The notes: generated from the letters alone by a model not told the origin. A DNA stretch of 64,000 nucleotides from JAXGXT01 sp040772665 (GCA_040772665.1 JAXGXT010000002.1:337451-401450), one strand, 5' to 3'. Positions 1 to 8,770 are shown, counted from the first letter of the stretch. Translations and numbers: made by a program.

Positions 1-2
1 CC

Positions 3-3000
3 TCAAGCATTATTATGGAAATGGAATATCCTGATGATATTAAAGAATTTCCAGGCTTTATAGAAAAAACAGAAGAAGAAATTATTAAACTTAAAGAAGA
101 ATTTGAAACTGCCATGAGTTCAGAAGATTTGCTTTTTTGTCAAAAATATTTCCGTGATGTTGAAAAAAGAAATCCTACAACAACGGAAATTAAGGTTATT
201 GACACATATTGGTCTGATCATTGCAGGCACACAACTTTCAACACAAAAATTGAAAGTGTTGAATTTGAAGAAGGCATTTATAAGCCTCTAATGGAAAAAG
301 CATATGAGCAATATCTTGAAGAAAGAAAAGATGTTTACGGAGAAAGAGAAAAAGACATCTGCCTTATGGATATTGCCGTTTTAGGTATGAAAGCTTTACG
401 AAAAAAAGGTTTGCTTGATAACCTTGATCAGTCTGAGGAGATTAACGCCTGCTCTATTGTTGTTCCTGTTGATGTGGATGGTGTTTTTGAAGATTGGCTT
501 ATAATGTTTAAAAATGAAACTCATAACCACCCCACTGAAATTGAACCTTTTGGCGGCGCTGCAACTTGCCTTGGCGGAGCAATTCGTGACCCGCTAAGCG
601 GAAGAAGCTATGTATATCAGGCAATGCGTGTAACTGGAAGCGGAGATCCAAGGGCGAAGGTTGAAGATACAATAGAGGGAAAACTTCCTCAAAGAAAAAT
701 TACAACAGAAGCCGCAAGGGGATATAGCTCTTATGGTAACCAAATTGGAATTGCGACAGGCCATGTGTCTGAAATATATGACGAAGGATATATAGCAAAA
801 AGAATGGAAATCGGCGCTGTTATAGGGGCTGCGAAAAAAGAAAATGTTATTCGTGAAGTCCCTGCGGCAGGAGATCTTATTATTCTTGCAGGAGGCAGAA
901 CAGGACGTGACGGCTGCGGCGGTGCAACAGGTTCTTCAAAAGTTCACACTTTGGAAAGCATTACATCATGCGGAGCCGAAGTTCAAAAAGGAAACCCGCC
1001 CACTGAAAGAAAACTTCAAAGACTTTTTAGAAACCCAAATGTAAGCAAAATGATAAAACGCTGTAATGACTTTGGTGCAGGCGGTGTTTCGGTTGCCATA
1101 GGAGAATTGGCAGACGGGCTTACAATTGACCTTGATGTTGTTCCTAAAAAATATGAGGGACTTGACGGAACAGAACTTGCAATTTCTGAAAGCCAGGAAA
1201 GAATGGCTGTTGTAATTGATAAAAATGATTTTGAAAAGTTTGTTGCATTTGCTGAAGAAGAAAACCTTGAAGCCACATTGGTTGCAGTTGTTACCGATAA
1301 CAGAAGGCTTGTTATGAAATGGCGAGGAAAGCCTATTGTTGACATTTCAAGAGATTTTCTTGACACAAGCGGTGTAACACAAAAAGCCGACGTTAAGGTG
1401 TTGTCACCTCAAAAAGGCAGTTATTTTGACACTCCGTCTGTATCTGTGGAAGACAGCGAAATTAAAGAGGCATGGCTTGACAATTTAAAAGACTTAAACA
1501 TTGCAAGTCAAAAAGGTCTTGTGGAACGTTTTGATTCTACAATAGGTGCATCAACGGTTTTAATGCCTTTTGGAGGCATAAATCAGCTTACGCCTACAGA
1601 GGTTATGGCTGCAAAGGTGCCTATGCTTGAAGGCGAAACAAACACAGCAACATTGATGAGTTACGGCTATAACCCTAAAATTTCAAAATGGAGTCCTTTC
1701 CATGGTGCTGTTTATGCTGTGGTGGAGTCTTTGGCAAAAATTGTTGCGGCAGGCGGAGATTTTTCCAAGGCAAGACTTTCATTTCAGGAATACTTTGAAA
1801 AACTTGGTGAAGATGAAACCAAATGGGGTAAACCTTTTTCTGCCCTTGTGGGTGCATTTAAAGCCCAGATGGAGTTTGGAACAGCGGCTATAGGCGGAAA
1901 AGACAGCATGAGCGGAACATTTATGGATTTAACTGTGCCGCCCACACTTGTATCTTTTGCTGTAAGCCATACAAATGTTGATAATATTATTTCCCCGGAA
2001 TTTAAAAACGATGGCAACATGGTTGTTTATCTTCCAGCAAAAAGAGATAAGTATGATATGCCTGACTTTGAGTATATTAAAAAGCTTTTTGTGCTTGTAA
2101 CATCGCTTATAGAAAAGGGAATATGTATTTCTGCTCATACTGTAAGAAGCGGAGGAATTGCCGAAGCTTTAAGCAAAATGATGTTCGGAAACGGCATAGG
2201 AGTAGATTTTGAATGTGACATTAAAAATGAAACTTTGTTTAAACCTGATTATGGCTCATTTATTTTAGAAATTAAAAACACTAAAGTAATTGATTTTATG
2301 GGCCTTGATGCTGTAATTTTAGGAAAAACCATTGATAAGGCAGTTATTCAGATAAACGATGTTGAAATAACCATGGAAGAAATGCTTCCCGCGTGGAGTG
2401 AAACGTTAGAAAAAGTATTCCCTACAAAGGTTAAAAATCTTCCGTCTGAAAGCCCTGAAATTAAGGCATATGTAAACAATAAGTTTATAAAATCAAGCTT
2501 TTCATTTGCAAAACCAAAGGTGTTTATTCCTGTTTTCCCGGGAACTAACTGTGAATATGACTCTGCAAGAGCTTTTGAAAAAGCCGGAGCAGAAGTTAAA
2601 ACCCTTGTTGTTGCCAATATGAATATACAGCTTCTTGAAAAATCCATTGAAAAAATGGTTGAAGAAATTAAAAGAAGCCAGATTTTAATGCTGCCCGGAG
2701 GTTTTAGCGCAGGGGATGAGCCGGATGGCTCAGGGAAATTTATTGCGGCTGTTTTAAGAAACCCTTATGTAAAAGAGGCGGTAACAGAACTTCTTAAAGA
2801 CCGTGACGGGCTTATGCTTGGAATTTGCAACGGTTTTCAGGCACTTATTAAGCTGGGGCTTGTTCCATACGGAGAAATACGTGATATGGATGTGGAAAGC
2901 CCAACCCTTACCTACAATGCCATAGGCAGACACATTAGCTGCCTTACAAACACAAAAGTAACATCAACACTTTCTCCTTGGCTTTGGGAAACAAACGTAG

Positions 3001-3308
3001 GGGATATACACACAATTCCCGTTTCTCATGGAGAGGGAAGGTTTATAGCTGAAAAAGAAGTTATTGAAGAGCTTATTGCAAGGGGTCAGATTGCAACTCA
3101 ATATGCGGATAATAAAGGCAGTGCCACATATGATATAACCTTTAACCCTAACGGTTCAATGATGGCTGTAGAGGGAATAACAAGTCCTGACGGGCGAGTG
3201 TTTGGTAAAATGGGACATTCTGAAAGAATTGGCAATGGTTTATATAAAAATGTAATTGGGGATAAAGACCAGATGCTTTTTGAGTCAGGAGTAAAGTATT
3301 TTAAATAA
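3..3308 (+). CDS. purL: Phosphoribosylformylglycinamidine synthase, 5' end outside window
   Basis: Converts FGAR, glutamine and ATP to FGAM in purine synthesis. The reading frame is open to the left edge, so the first ATG (position 15) is internal; roughly 130-150 N-terminal residues are missing compared with the long single-chain PurL family (about 1250 residues). Seen: the linker motif SDHCRHTTF near the visible N-terminus, the two AIRS-type synthase halves (for example FKNETHNHPTEIEPFGGAAT), and a C-terminal class I glutaminase with FPGTNCEYD, the nucleophile Cys in LGICNGFQ and His-Glu in SHGEGRF. This is the fused type, not the PurS/PurQ/PurL split of Bacillus. Followed after 18 bp by a small peptide gene and then gap. 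Confidence 0.97.
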   Translation, partial: SSIIMEMEYPDDIKEFPGFIEKTEEEIIKLKEEFETAMSSEDLLFCQKYFRDVEKRNPTTTEIKVIDTYWSDHCRHTTFNTKIESVEFEEGIYKPLMEKAYEQYLEERKDVYGEREKDICLMDIAVLGMKALRKKGLLDNLDQSEEINACSIVVPVDVDGVFEDWLIMFKNETHNHPTEIEPFGGAATCLGGAIRDPLSGRSYVYQAMRVTGSGDPRAKVEDTIEGKLPQRKITTEAARGYSSYGNQIGIATGHVSEIYDEGYIAKRMEIGAVIGAAKKENVIREVPAAGDLIILAGGRTGRDGCGGATGSSKVHTLESITSCGAEVQKGNPPTERKLQRLFRNPNVSKMIKRCNDFGAGGVSVAIGELADGLTIDLDVVPKKYEGLDGTELAISESQERMAVVIDKNDFEKFVAFAEEENLEATLVAVVTDNRRLVMKWRGKPIVDISRDFLDTSGVTQKADVKVLSPQKGSYFDTPSVSVEDSEIKEAWLDNLKDLNIASQKGLVERFDSTIGASTVLMPFGGINQLTPTEVMAAKVPMLEGETNTATLMSYGYNPKISKWSPFHGAVYAVVESLAKIVAAGGDFSKARLSFQEYFEKLGEDETKWGKPFSALVGAFKAQMEFGTAAIGGKDSMSGTFMDLTVPPTLVSFAVSHTNVDNIISPEFKNDGNMVVYLPAKRDKYDMPDFEYIKKLFVLVTSLIEKGICISAHTVRSGGIAEALSKMMFGNGIGVDFECDIKNETLFKPDYGSFILEIKNTKVIDFMGLDAVILGKTIDKAVIQINDVEITMEEMLPAWSETLEKVFPTKVKNLPSESPEIKAYVNNKFIKSSFSFAKPKVFIPVFPGTNCEYDSARAFEKAGAEVKTLVVANMNIQLLEKSIEKMVEEIKRSQILMLPGGFSAGDEPDGSGKFIAAVLRNPYVKEAVTELLKDRDGLMLGICNGFQALIKLGLVPYGEIRDMDVESPTLTYNAIGRHISCLTNTKVTSTLSPWLWETNVGDIHTIPVSHGEGRFIAEKEVIEELIARGQIATQYADNKGSATYDITFNPNGSMMAVEGITSPDGRVFGKMGHSERIGNGLYKNVIGDKDQMLFESGVKYFK

Positions 3309-3326
3309 TTAAGGGAGGAAATATAA

Positions 3327-3425
3327 ATGAAGATTACTGCTTTAGTTTTAAGTGCTGTTTCAGTTGCTGTTTCTGCTGCTTTATTGGCATTTTCTATTGT
3401 TAATTTGGCATCAAGAGACTACTAA
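3327..3425 (+). CDS. 32-residue hydrophobic membrane peptide
   Basis: A short gene not recognisable by family. It has a strong ribosome binding site (AAGGGAGGAA, 7 bases before ATG) and encodes 32 residues: MKIT, then a continuous Ala/Val/Leu/Ser-rich hydrophobic stretch of about 23 residues, ending in LASRDY. This looks like a single transmembrane segment with a short polar tail; there is no Cys and no lipobox. It sits 18 bp after purL and 36 bp before gap, all on one strand without an intervening terminator, so it is probably co-transcribed. A real gene is inferred from the ribosome binding site, spacing and membrane-like composition; function unknown. Confidence 0.6.
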   Translation: MKITALVLSAVSVAVSAALLAFSIVNLASRDY

Positions 3426-3461
3426 AATATTTTAAATTTTATAATCTAGGAGGGCTTTACA

Positions 3462-4469
3462 ATGATAAGAGTTGGTATTAATGGGTTTGGAAGAATAGGA
3501 AGGCTTGTGCTTCGTGCTTCTTTGGAAAAAGAAGGTGTTCAGGTTGTTGCGGTGAATGATCCCTTTGTTGATCCTGAATATATGGTTTATATGATGAAAT
3601 ACGATTCAGCACAAGGCAGATTTAAAGGCGAAGTTTCTGCAAAAGACGGAATGTTAATTGTTAACGGAAAGGAAATCAAGGTTTACTCCTGCATGAACCC
3701 TGCCGATATTCCTTGGTCTGAGGCAGGTGCGGAATATATTGTTGAAGCAACAGGTGCTTTTACAACAATGGAAAAAGCAACTTCCCACTTATTGGGAGGA
3801 GCAAAGAAAGTTGTTATTTCTGCTCCTTCAAATGACGCTCCTATGTTTGTTATGGGTGTAAACAACGATAAATACACAAGTGATATGACTGTTGTTTCAA
3901 ATGCTTCATGCACAACAAACTGCCTTGCTCCTTTAACAAAGGTTATAAACGACAAGTTTGGAATTATCGAAGGCCTTATGACAACAGTTCATTCAACAAC
4001 TGCTACTCAAAAAACAGTTGACGGCCCTTCAATAAAAGACTGGAGAGGCGGACGTGCTGCAGCAGCAAACATTATTCCTTCATCAACAGGCGCTGCAAAG
4101 GCAGTTGGAAAGGTTATTCCTGAACTTAACGGAAAACTTACGGGAATGAGTTTCCGTGTGCCAACAATTGACGTTTCTGTTGTTGACCTTACATGCAGAC
4201 TTAAAACTCCTGCAACATATGAAGAAATTAAGCAGGCTATTAAAGAAGCCAGCGAAGGACCTCTTAAGGGAATTTTAGGATATACAGAAGATGCTGTTGT
4301 TTCAAGTGATTTCCTTGGTGATTCAAGAACTTCTATATTTGATGCTGACGCAGGCATTTCACTTAACGATAATTTTGTTAAACTTATTTCATGGTATGAT
4401 AATGAATGGGGTTACAGCAACAAAGTTGTTGACCTTATAATGTACATGTCAAAGGTTGACAATGCTTAA
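3462..4469 (+). CDS. gap: Glyceraldehyde-3-phosphate dehydrogenase
   Basis: Glycolytic enzyme that oxidises glyceraldehyde-3-phosphate to 1,3-bisphosphoglycerate with NAD. 335 residues, the normal size. N-terminal Rossmann motif GINGFGRIGR at residues 5-14; an acidic Asp in VAVNDPF follows the second strand, as expected for NAD preference; catalytic Cys in SNASCTTNCLAP (about residue 150); C-terminal SWYDNEWGYSNKVVDL. Ribosome binding site AGGAGGG lies 9 bases before ATG. No pgk or tpi follows; an intrinsic terminator is placed directly downstream, so gap is the end of this transcript. Confidence 0.98.
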   Translation: MIRVGINGFGRIGRLVLRASLEKEGVQVVAVNDPFVDPEYMVYMMKYDSAQGRFKGEVSAKDGMLIVNGKEIKVYSCMNPADIPWSEAGAEYIVEATGAFTTMEKATSHLLGGAKKVVISAPSNDAPMFVMGVNNDKYTSDMTVVSNASCTTNCLAPLTKVINDKFGIIEGLMTTVHSTTATQKTVDGPSIKDWRGGRAAAANIIPSSTGAAKAVGKVIPELNGKLTGMSFRVPTIDVSVVDLTCRLKTPATYEEIKQAIKEASEGPLKGILGYTEDAVVSSDFLGDSRTSIFDADAGISLNDNFVKLISWYDNEWGYSNKVVDLIMYMSKVDNA

Positions 4470-4512
4470 GGCTATAAAGAATAAACAATTTTAAACATTA
4501 TATAAGATATTA

Positions 4513-4558
4513 AAAGCTGCATTTCCGTAATAAATTTTGTGGAAATGTAGCTTTTTTT
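4513..4558 (+). terminator. Intrinsic terminator after gap
   Basis: Hairpin with arms AAGCTGCATTTCC and GGAAATGTAGCTT (one G-T pair) around a loop of about 14 bases, followed by a run of seven T. It ends the purL-peptide-gap transcript. Confidence 0.85.
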
Positions 4559-4619
4559 ATTGAAATTTAAAGCATATGATTTCAGTATAAAATTTATTAT
4601 AAAAAGTGGCAAAAAACAA

Positions 4620-4648
4620 TTGACAAATTAATTAAGTTACTGTAAACT
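4620..4648 (+). promoter_or_regulatory. Predicted sigma-A promoter of the feo operon
   Basis: TTGACA at 4620-4625, a 17-bp spacer and TAAACT at 4643-4648. The -35 is perfect and the -10 is modest. The expected start site (about 4655) falls between the two half-sites of the inverted repeats described next, which suits repression by a metal-dependent regulator. Confidence 0.6.
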
Positions 4649-4675
4649 AACTCTAAGATGTTAGCAAATTCTAAC
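4647..4675. promoter_or_regulatory. Candidate metal-repressor operator at feo promoter
   Basis: GTTAG-CAAATT-CTAAC at 4660-4675 is a perfect 5-bp-arm inverted repeat. A further CTAAC at 4647-4651 makes a second overlapping dyad with the same GTTAG. The identical arm/spacer arrangement recurs at 5191-5206 before feoB. The TTAG/CTAA halves are of the kind bound by DtxR/IdeR-family iron repressors (family knowledge); which protein binds here is inference. Confidence 0.6.
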
Positions 4676-4723
4676 TAACAATGATAAAATAATAATACTA
4701 TTTATTTTTAAGGGGGGCTTTTT

Positions 4724-4936
4724 ATGATACCTTTAACAATGACTCAAATAGGAGAGATTAACGATATAAAAAAAATAACAGGAAAAGATGAAACTCGCCG
4801 CCATTTGGCTGAATTGGGTTTTGTTGTAGGCAGCAGTATTTCTGTTGTTTCAGAAATCGGCGGAAATATGATTTTGTCTGTAAAAGGCTCCAGGGTTGGC
4901 TTGGATAAATCTATGGCAAATCGTATTATGGTATAG
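4724..4936 (+). CDS. feoA: FeoA domain protein (first copy)
   Basis: Small SH3-like cytoplasmic protein that supports the FeoB ferrous iron transporter. 70 residues. The FeoA signature is visible: RRHLAELGFVVGSSISVVSE then GGNMILSVKGSRVGLDKSMA. Ribosome binding site AGGGGGG 5 bases before ATG. First gene of a four-gene cluster (feoA, feoA, feoB, Cys-rich protein) under a promoter overlapped by a GTTAG/CTAAC dyad. Having two separate FeoA proteins before FeoB is common in Clostridia, and they may form a mixed regulatory pair; that role is inference. Confidence 0.92.
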   Translation: MIPLTMTQIGEINDIKKITGKDETRRHLAELGFVVGSSISVVSEIGGNMILSVKGSRVGLDKSMANRIMV

Positions 4937-4947
4937 GAGGAGAAACA

Positions 4948-5169
4948 ATGAAAACCTTAAAGGATTTAAAGGTGGGAGAAAATGCAGTGGTTGCAAAGCT
5001 GCATGGAGATGGTGCCATAAAAAGAAGAATTATGGACATGGGAATAACAAAAGGTGTTGAAATACATGTAAGAAAGGTTGCGCCTCTTGGTGACCCTATG
5101 GAGCTTAATGTAAGAGGGTATGAGCTTTCCATAAGAAAAAATGATGCGGAAATGATTGAAATATTATAA
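4948..5169 (+). CDS. feoA: FeoA domain protein (second copy)
   Basis: 73 residues, 11 bp after the first feoA, with ribosome binding site AGGAGGAG. The FeoA fold is visible in IKRRIMDMGITKGVEIHVRK followed by PLGDPMELNVRGYELSIRK. It differs strongly from the first copy and is closer in style to the third FeoA at 35769-36002 (both have the GDP-x(2-3)-L/F-x-V/I-RG-YE/AV type core), so the two upstream copies are not a recent duplication. Expected to act on FeoB at the membrane. Confidence 0.93.
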   Translation: MKTLKDLKVGENAVVAKLHGDGAIKRRIMDMGITKGVEIHVRKVAPLGDPMELNVRGYELSIRKNDAEMIEIL

Positions 5170-5190
5170 GTGTAAATATTTTAAACTTAT

Positions 5191-5206
5191 GTTAGCAGAA
5201 ACTAAC
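5191..5206. promoter_or_regulatory. Second GTTAG-N6-CTAAC dyad, directly before feoB
   Basis: GTTAG-CAGAAA-CTAAC, with the same 5-bp arms and 6-bp spacing as the dyad at 4660-4675. It ends 4 bases before the GGAGGAG ribosome binding site of feoB. It may be an internal operator giving feoB separate control, or a binding site that blocks elongation or translation. Confidence 0.6.
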
Positions 5207-5229
5207 AAATGGAGGAGAAGGTAATTATT

Positions 5230-7380
5230 ATGGAAATAAAAATAGCGCTTGCAGGAAATCCCAATAGCGGTAAAACAACTATGTTTAATGATTTAACAGG
5301 CAGTTCTCAATATGTGGGAAACTGGCCGGGAGTTACAGTTGAAAAAAAAGAAGGATATTTAAAGGGCGATAAAGAAATTATAATACAGGATTTGCCGGGG
5401 ATATATTCGCTTTCCCCTTATACTCTTGAAGAAGTTGTAACAAGGGAATATCTTGTTAAAGAAAAGCCGGATGTAATTTTAAACATTGTAGACGGAACAA
5501 ATATTGAAAGAAACTTGTATTTAACAACACAATTAATAGAACTTGGCATTCCTGTTGTTCTTGCCATAAACATGATTGATGCTGTAAGGAAAAATGGCGA
5601 TGAAATAAATATAGAAAAATTAAGCAAAAGCCTTGGCTGTGAAGTAGTGAAAACTTCTGCTTTAAAAGGTATTGGCACAATAGAGGCGGCAAAAAAAGCA
5701 GTGGAAACAGCCAAAAATAAAACTGCTGTAGATGCACCGCATGTTTTTGACGGAAGTGTTGAACATGCAATTGCTCACATTGAAGAATCTATTGAAGATT
5801 TAGTAAGCAAAGAAAACCTGAGATGGTTTGCAATTAAGATTTTTGAAAGAGACGAAAAGGTTATGGAAGAGCTGGCGCTTGACAAAGACCTTGCTGAACA
5901 TATAGAAGAGCATATTCAAGAATGTGAAAATGAGCTTGATGATGATTCTGAAAGCATTATTACAAACCAAAGATATGCCTATATAAATGGAGTAACAGAA
6001 AAAAGTGTTAAGAAGAAAAAAAGGAAAAATAACCATTCCACTTCCGACAATATAGACAGAATTGTTACAAACAGAGTTTTAGCTTTGCCTATATTTGCAG
6101 TAGTTATGTTTTTGGTTTACTACATATCAGTTACAACAGTTGGTACATTTGTTACAGACTTTACTAACGATGTTTTCTTTGGGGAATGGGTTTTACCTGC
6201 AGTCGGCGGATTCCTTGAAACAATGAATGTTGCACCTTGGTTAATCGGCATGATTGTGGATGGTATTATCGGCGGAGTAGGGGCTGTTTTAGGCTTTGTT
6301 CCTCAAATGATTATTTTGTTTCTTATGCTTTCCTGCCTTGAAGACTGCGGATATATGACACGAGTTGCGTTTATAATGGACAGAATTTTCCGTAAATTCG
6401 GACTTTCGGGAAAAAGCTTTATTCCTATGCTTATAGGTTCTGGTTGTTCTGTTCCCGGAATAATGGCTTCAAGAACAATAGAACAAGAGCATGACAGAAG
6501 AATGACAATAATGACAACTTCATTTATACCATGCGGTGCTAAAATGCCTATAATTGCTTTAATAGCAGGAGCACTTTTTGGAGGAGCCTGGTGGGTTGCA
6601 CCTTTGGCATATTTTATTGGAGTTGCGGCAGTTATTGTTTCAGGAGTTATTTTAAAGAAAACAAAATGGTTTGAAGGAGATCCGGCACCTTTTATTATGG
6701 AACTTCCTTCTTATCACATCCCTTCATACAGAAACGTTTTTAGAAGTACAAGCGAGCGTGCTTTAAGCTTTATAAAAAGAGCCGGAACAATAATTTTATT
6801 ATCCTCTGTTGTGTTATGGTTTTTACAGGGATTCGGCTTTGAAGGCGGAAGCATTATGTATGTAGAAGATAACAATGTAAGCCTTCTTGCAGCCCTTGGC
6901 GGCATTGCGGCACCTATATTTGCCCCCCTTGGCTTTGGCACATGGCAGGCAACAGTAGGAACAATAACAGGCTTAATTGCAAAAGAAAATGTTGTTGGCA
7001 CTTTAGGCGTGCTTTACGGTTTCGCAGAAGTGGCTGAAAGCGGGGAAGAATATTGGATGCTTTTTGCACAGGATTTTACTGCATTATCGGCATTTTCATT
7101 TATGCTTTTCAATCTTTTGTGCGCACCTTGTTTTGCTGCCATTGGAGCAATAAGAAGAGAAATGAATAGCGGAAAATGGACTGTTTTTGCTATTACATAC
7201 CTTTGTGTTTTCGCATATGTAGTTTCCTTTATAGTTTATCAAATTGGATTATTCATAAACGGAACGGGCTTTACATTCTTAACTGCATTGGCTTTTGTAA
7301 TGCTTGGTGCATTTATTTATCTTCTCTTTAGAAGTAAAAAAGAGAAGGATGCAAAATTAAATATAAGTTTGGAAGGATGA
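5230..7380 (+). CDS. feoB: Ferrous iron transport protein B
   Basis: GTP-gated inner-membrane Fe(II) importer. N-terminal G domain: GNPNSGKTT (G1), DLPGIYSL (G3), NMID (G4), SALKG (G5). A helical guanine-dissociation-inhibitor domain follows, then a basic KKKKRK linker at about residue 265, then the membrane core with two gate domains (GSGCSVPGIMASRTIE is the conserved Cys segment). 716 residues, a normal full-length FeoB. I chose the ATG at 5230 because GGAGGAG (5211-5217) then acts as ribosome binding site; the earlier ATG at 5209 overlaps that site. The second feoB in this window (34413-35747) is broken, so this is probably the working copy. Confidence 0.97.
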   Translation: MEIKIALAGNPNSGKTTMFNDLTGSSQYVGNWPGVTVEKKEGYLKGDKEIIIQDLPGIYSLSPYTLEEVVTREYLVKEKPDVILNIVDGTNIERNLYLTTQLIELGIPVVLAINMIDAVRKNGDEINIEKLSKSLGCEVVKTSALKGIGTIEAAKKAVETAKNKTAVDAPHVFDGSVEHAIAHIEESIEDLVSKENLRWFAIKIFERDEKVMEELALDKDLAEHIEEHIQECENELDDDSESIITNQRYAYINGVTEKSVKKKKRKNNHSTSDNIDRIVTNRVLALPIFAVVMFLVYYISVTTVGTFVTDFTNDVFFGEWVLPAVGGFLETMNVAPWLIGMIVDGIIGGVGAVLGFVPQMIILFLMLSCLEDCGYMTRVAFIMDRIFRKFGLSGKSFIPMLIGSGCSVPGIMASRTIEQEHDRRMTIMTTSFIPCGAKMPIIALIAGALFGGAWWVAPLAYFIGVAAVIVSGVILKKTKWFEGDPAPFIMELPSYHIPSYRNVFRSTSERALSFIKRAGTIILLSSVVLWFLQGFGFEGGSIMYVEDNNVSLLAALGGIAAPIFAPLGFGTWQATVGTITGLIAKENVVGTLGVLYGFAEVAESGEEYWMLFAQDFTALSAFSFMLFNLLCAPCFAAIGAIRREMNSGKWTVFAITYLCVFAYVVSFIVYQIGLFINGTGFTFLTALAFVMLGAFIYLLFRSKKEKDAKLNISLEG

Positions 7381-7385
7381 TTAAT

Positions 7386-7556
7386 ATGATTAATATCTTA
7401 ATGGAAAACCTTTCAACAATTGTGGTGGGAGGCTTAGTTTTTACATTAATAGTTAAAACCTCATTAAAGATTATAAAAGATAAGAAAAACGGCATTGGCT
7501 CTTGCGGGCACAGCTGTAAAAGTTGTCCTTCATCAGGCGGATGCCATACTGAATAA
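7386..7556 (+). CDS. FeoB-associated Cys-rich small membrane protein
   Basis: 56 residues, starting 5 bp after feoB. One N-terminal membrane segment (about residues 8-24, TIVVGGLVFTLIV), a basic stretch KIIKDKKN, and a Cys/His-rich tail with Cys at residues 40, 44, 47 and 53 (CGHSCKSC then GGC). This matches the known FeoB-associated Cys-rich membrane protein type that replaces FeoC in many Firmicutes. The cysteines could bind iron or sense redox state; that is inference. Last gene of the feo operon. Confidence 0.85.
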   Translation: MINILMENLSTIVVGGLVFTLIVKTSLKIIKDKKNGIGSCGHSCKSCPSSGGCHTE

Positions 7557-7648
7557 TAAAAACATATAAATATGAACGTAGATAAAGTTTGATTTAAACC
7601 CCTATGTATATGTTGTTTTAACAAAAGTTTAACGGCATTTATTTTAAA

Positions 7649-7689
7649 CAATACCCCGCACAGCTTTTAAAAAGCCGAGCGGGGTATTG
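7649..7689. terminator. Strong hairpin after feo operon
   Basis: Perfect 11-bp stem CAATACCCCGC / GCGGGGTATTG with a further small inner stem. It has no clear T-run on either strand, so it may be an RNA-stabilising 3' hairpin rather than a terminator by itself. It lies just before the terminator at 7702-7759. Confidence 0.5.
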
Positions 7690-7701
7690 TGATATAAAAC
7701 T

Positions 7702-7759
7702 TCTGCCCCTTTTCTAATTACACCGATTTTGGTATTGATTAGAAAAGGGGCAGATTTTT
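7702..7759. terminator. Convergent terminator between feo operon and fba
   Basis: Perfect 17-bp stem TCTGCCCCTTTTCTAAT / ATTAGAAAAGGGGCAGA with a 19-base loop, followed by five T on the plus strand and by TTTT on the minus strand. It serves the feo operon and probably also fba, whose stop codon is at 7781. Confidence 0.8.
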
Positions 7760-7780
7760 AAATTTTAAATTTATTAATTT

Positions 7781-8728
7781 TTAGTTCATTGAGTTTGCGG
7801 AACCTAAAACTGATATAATTTTATTTTCAATCATTGCTTCAATATCTTTTCTTGCATCCCCCAAATATCCTCTTGGGTCAAAAGCTTCAGGCTTTTCTGC
7901 AAGTGATTTTCTGATTGCAGCTGTCATAGCAAGACGAATGTCTGTATCCATATTAATTTTGCAAACAGCCATTGAGCTTGCCTTACGAAGCATCTCAACA
8001 GGTATTCCGCTTGCGCCTTTTAAATTGCCACCATATTGATTGCAGGTTGCAACAGCGTTTTGGTCAACACTTGAAGCCCCGTGAAGAACAATTGGAAAGT
8101 TATGTATTCCTTCTGCTTCAAGCTTTGATGTTATTGTTTCAAGCCTATTAAAATCAAGCTTTGCCTCGCCTTTAAATTTATAAGCGCCATGGCTTGTTCC
8201 TATTGCAATTGCAAGAGAATCTACACCTGTGCGTTTAACAAAATCAACTGCTTGATCAGGGTCTGTGTAGGTTGCGTTTTCTGCAGAAACATTTACTTCA
8301 TCTTCAACTCCTGCAAGTTTTCCAAGTTCGGCCTCAACAACAACGCCCTTAGAATGAGCATATTCAACGATTTCCTTTGTTTTTGCAACGTTCTCTTCAT
8401 ATTCATAATGGGAACCGTCAAACATAACTGATGTAAAGCCGATATCAATGCATTCTTTGCATATTTCAAAGTCTGCACCATGGTCTAAGTGAAGGGCAAT
8501 GTCAAGTCCGCTTTCTTCCACTGCTGCTTTAACAATAGCCATTAAATATGCGGGACGCATATATTTGAATGCACTTTTAGAAACCTGGAGAATAACCTGT
8601 GAATTTTGTTTTTTGCATGCATCAACTATTGCCTGCACAATCTCCATGTTATTAATATTAAATGCACCGATTGAATACTTTCCAAGAAAAGCTTTTTCAA
8701 ACATTTCTTTTGTTGTAACCAAAGCCAT
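7781..8728 (-). CDS. fba: Class II fructose-bisphosphate aldolase
   Basis: Zinc-dependent cleavage of fructose-1,6-bisphosphate in glycolysis. 315 residues. Seen: GAFNINNMEIVQA near the N-terminus, the catalytic Asp and zinc His in LHLDHG, FDGSHYEYEENV, the glycine loop AIGTSHGAYK, and LHGASSV. Ribosome binding site AAAGGTGG 8 bases before ATG; monocistronic, with its own promoter at 8771-8799. Confidence 0.96.
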   Translation of the reverse strand: MALVTTKEMFEKAFLGKYSIGAFNINNMEIVQAIVDACKKQNSQVILQVSKSAFKYMRPAYLMAIVKAAVEESGLDIALHLDHGADFEICKECIDIGFTSVMFDGSHYEYEENVAKTKEIVEYAHSKGVVVEAELGKLAGVEDEVNVSAENATYTDPDQAVDFVKRTGVDSLAIAIGTSHGAYKFKGEAKLDFNRLETITSKLEAEGIHNFPIVLHGASSVDQNAVATCNQYGGNLKGASGIPVEMLRKASSMAVCKINMDTDIRLAMTAAIRKSLAEKPEAFDPRGYLGDARKDIEAMIENKIISVLGSANSMN

Positions 8729-8770
8729 ACTAATACCACCTTTCGGATGAAAAAAATATACTTATTTACA

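Noticed and set aside
1016..1366. Minus-strand frame inside purL
   Set aside because: Complementary shadow of a strongly conserved purL region.
5209..5229. Upstream ATG of feoB
   Set aside because: It overlaps the GGAGGAG ribosome binding site; the family normally begins close to the P-loop, as the ATG at 5230 gives.
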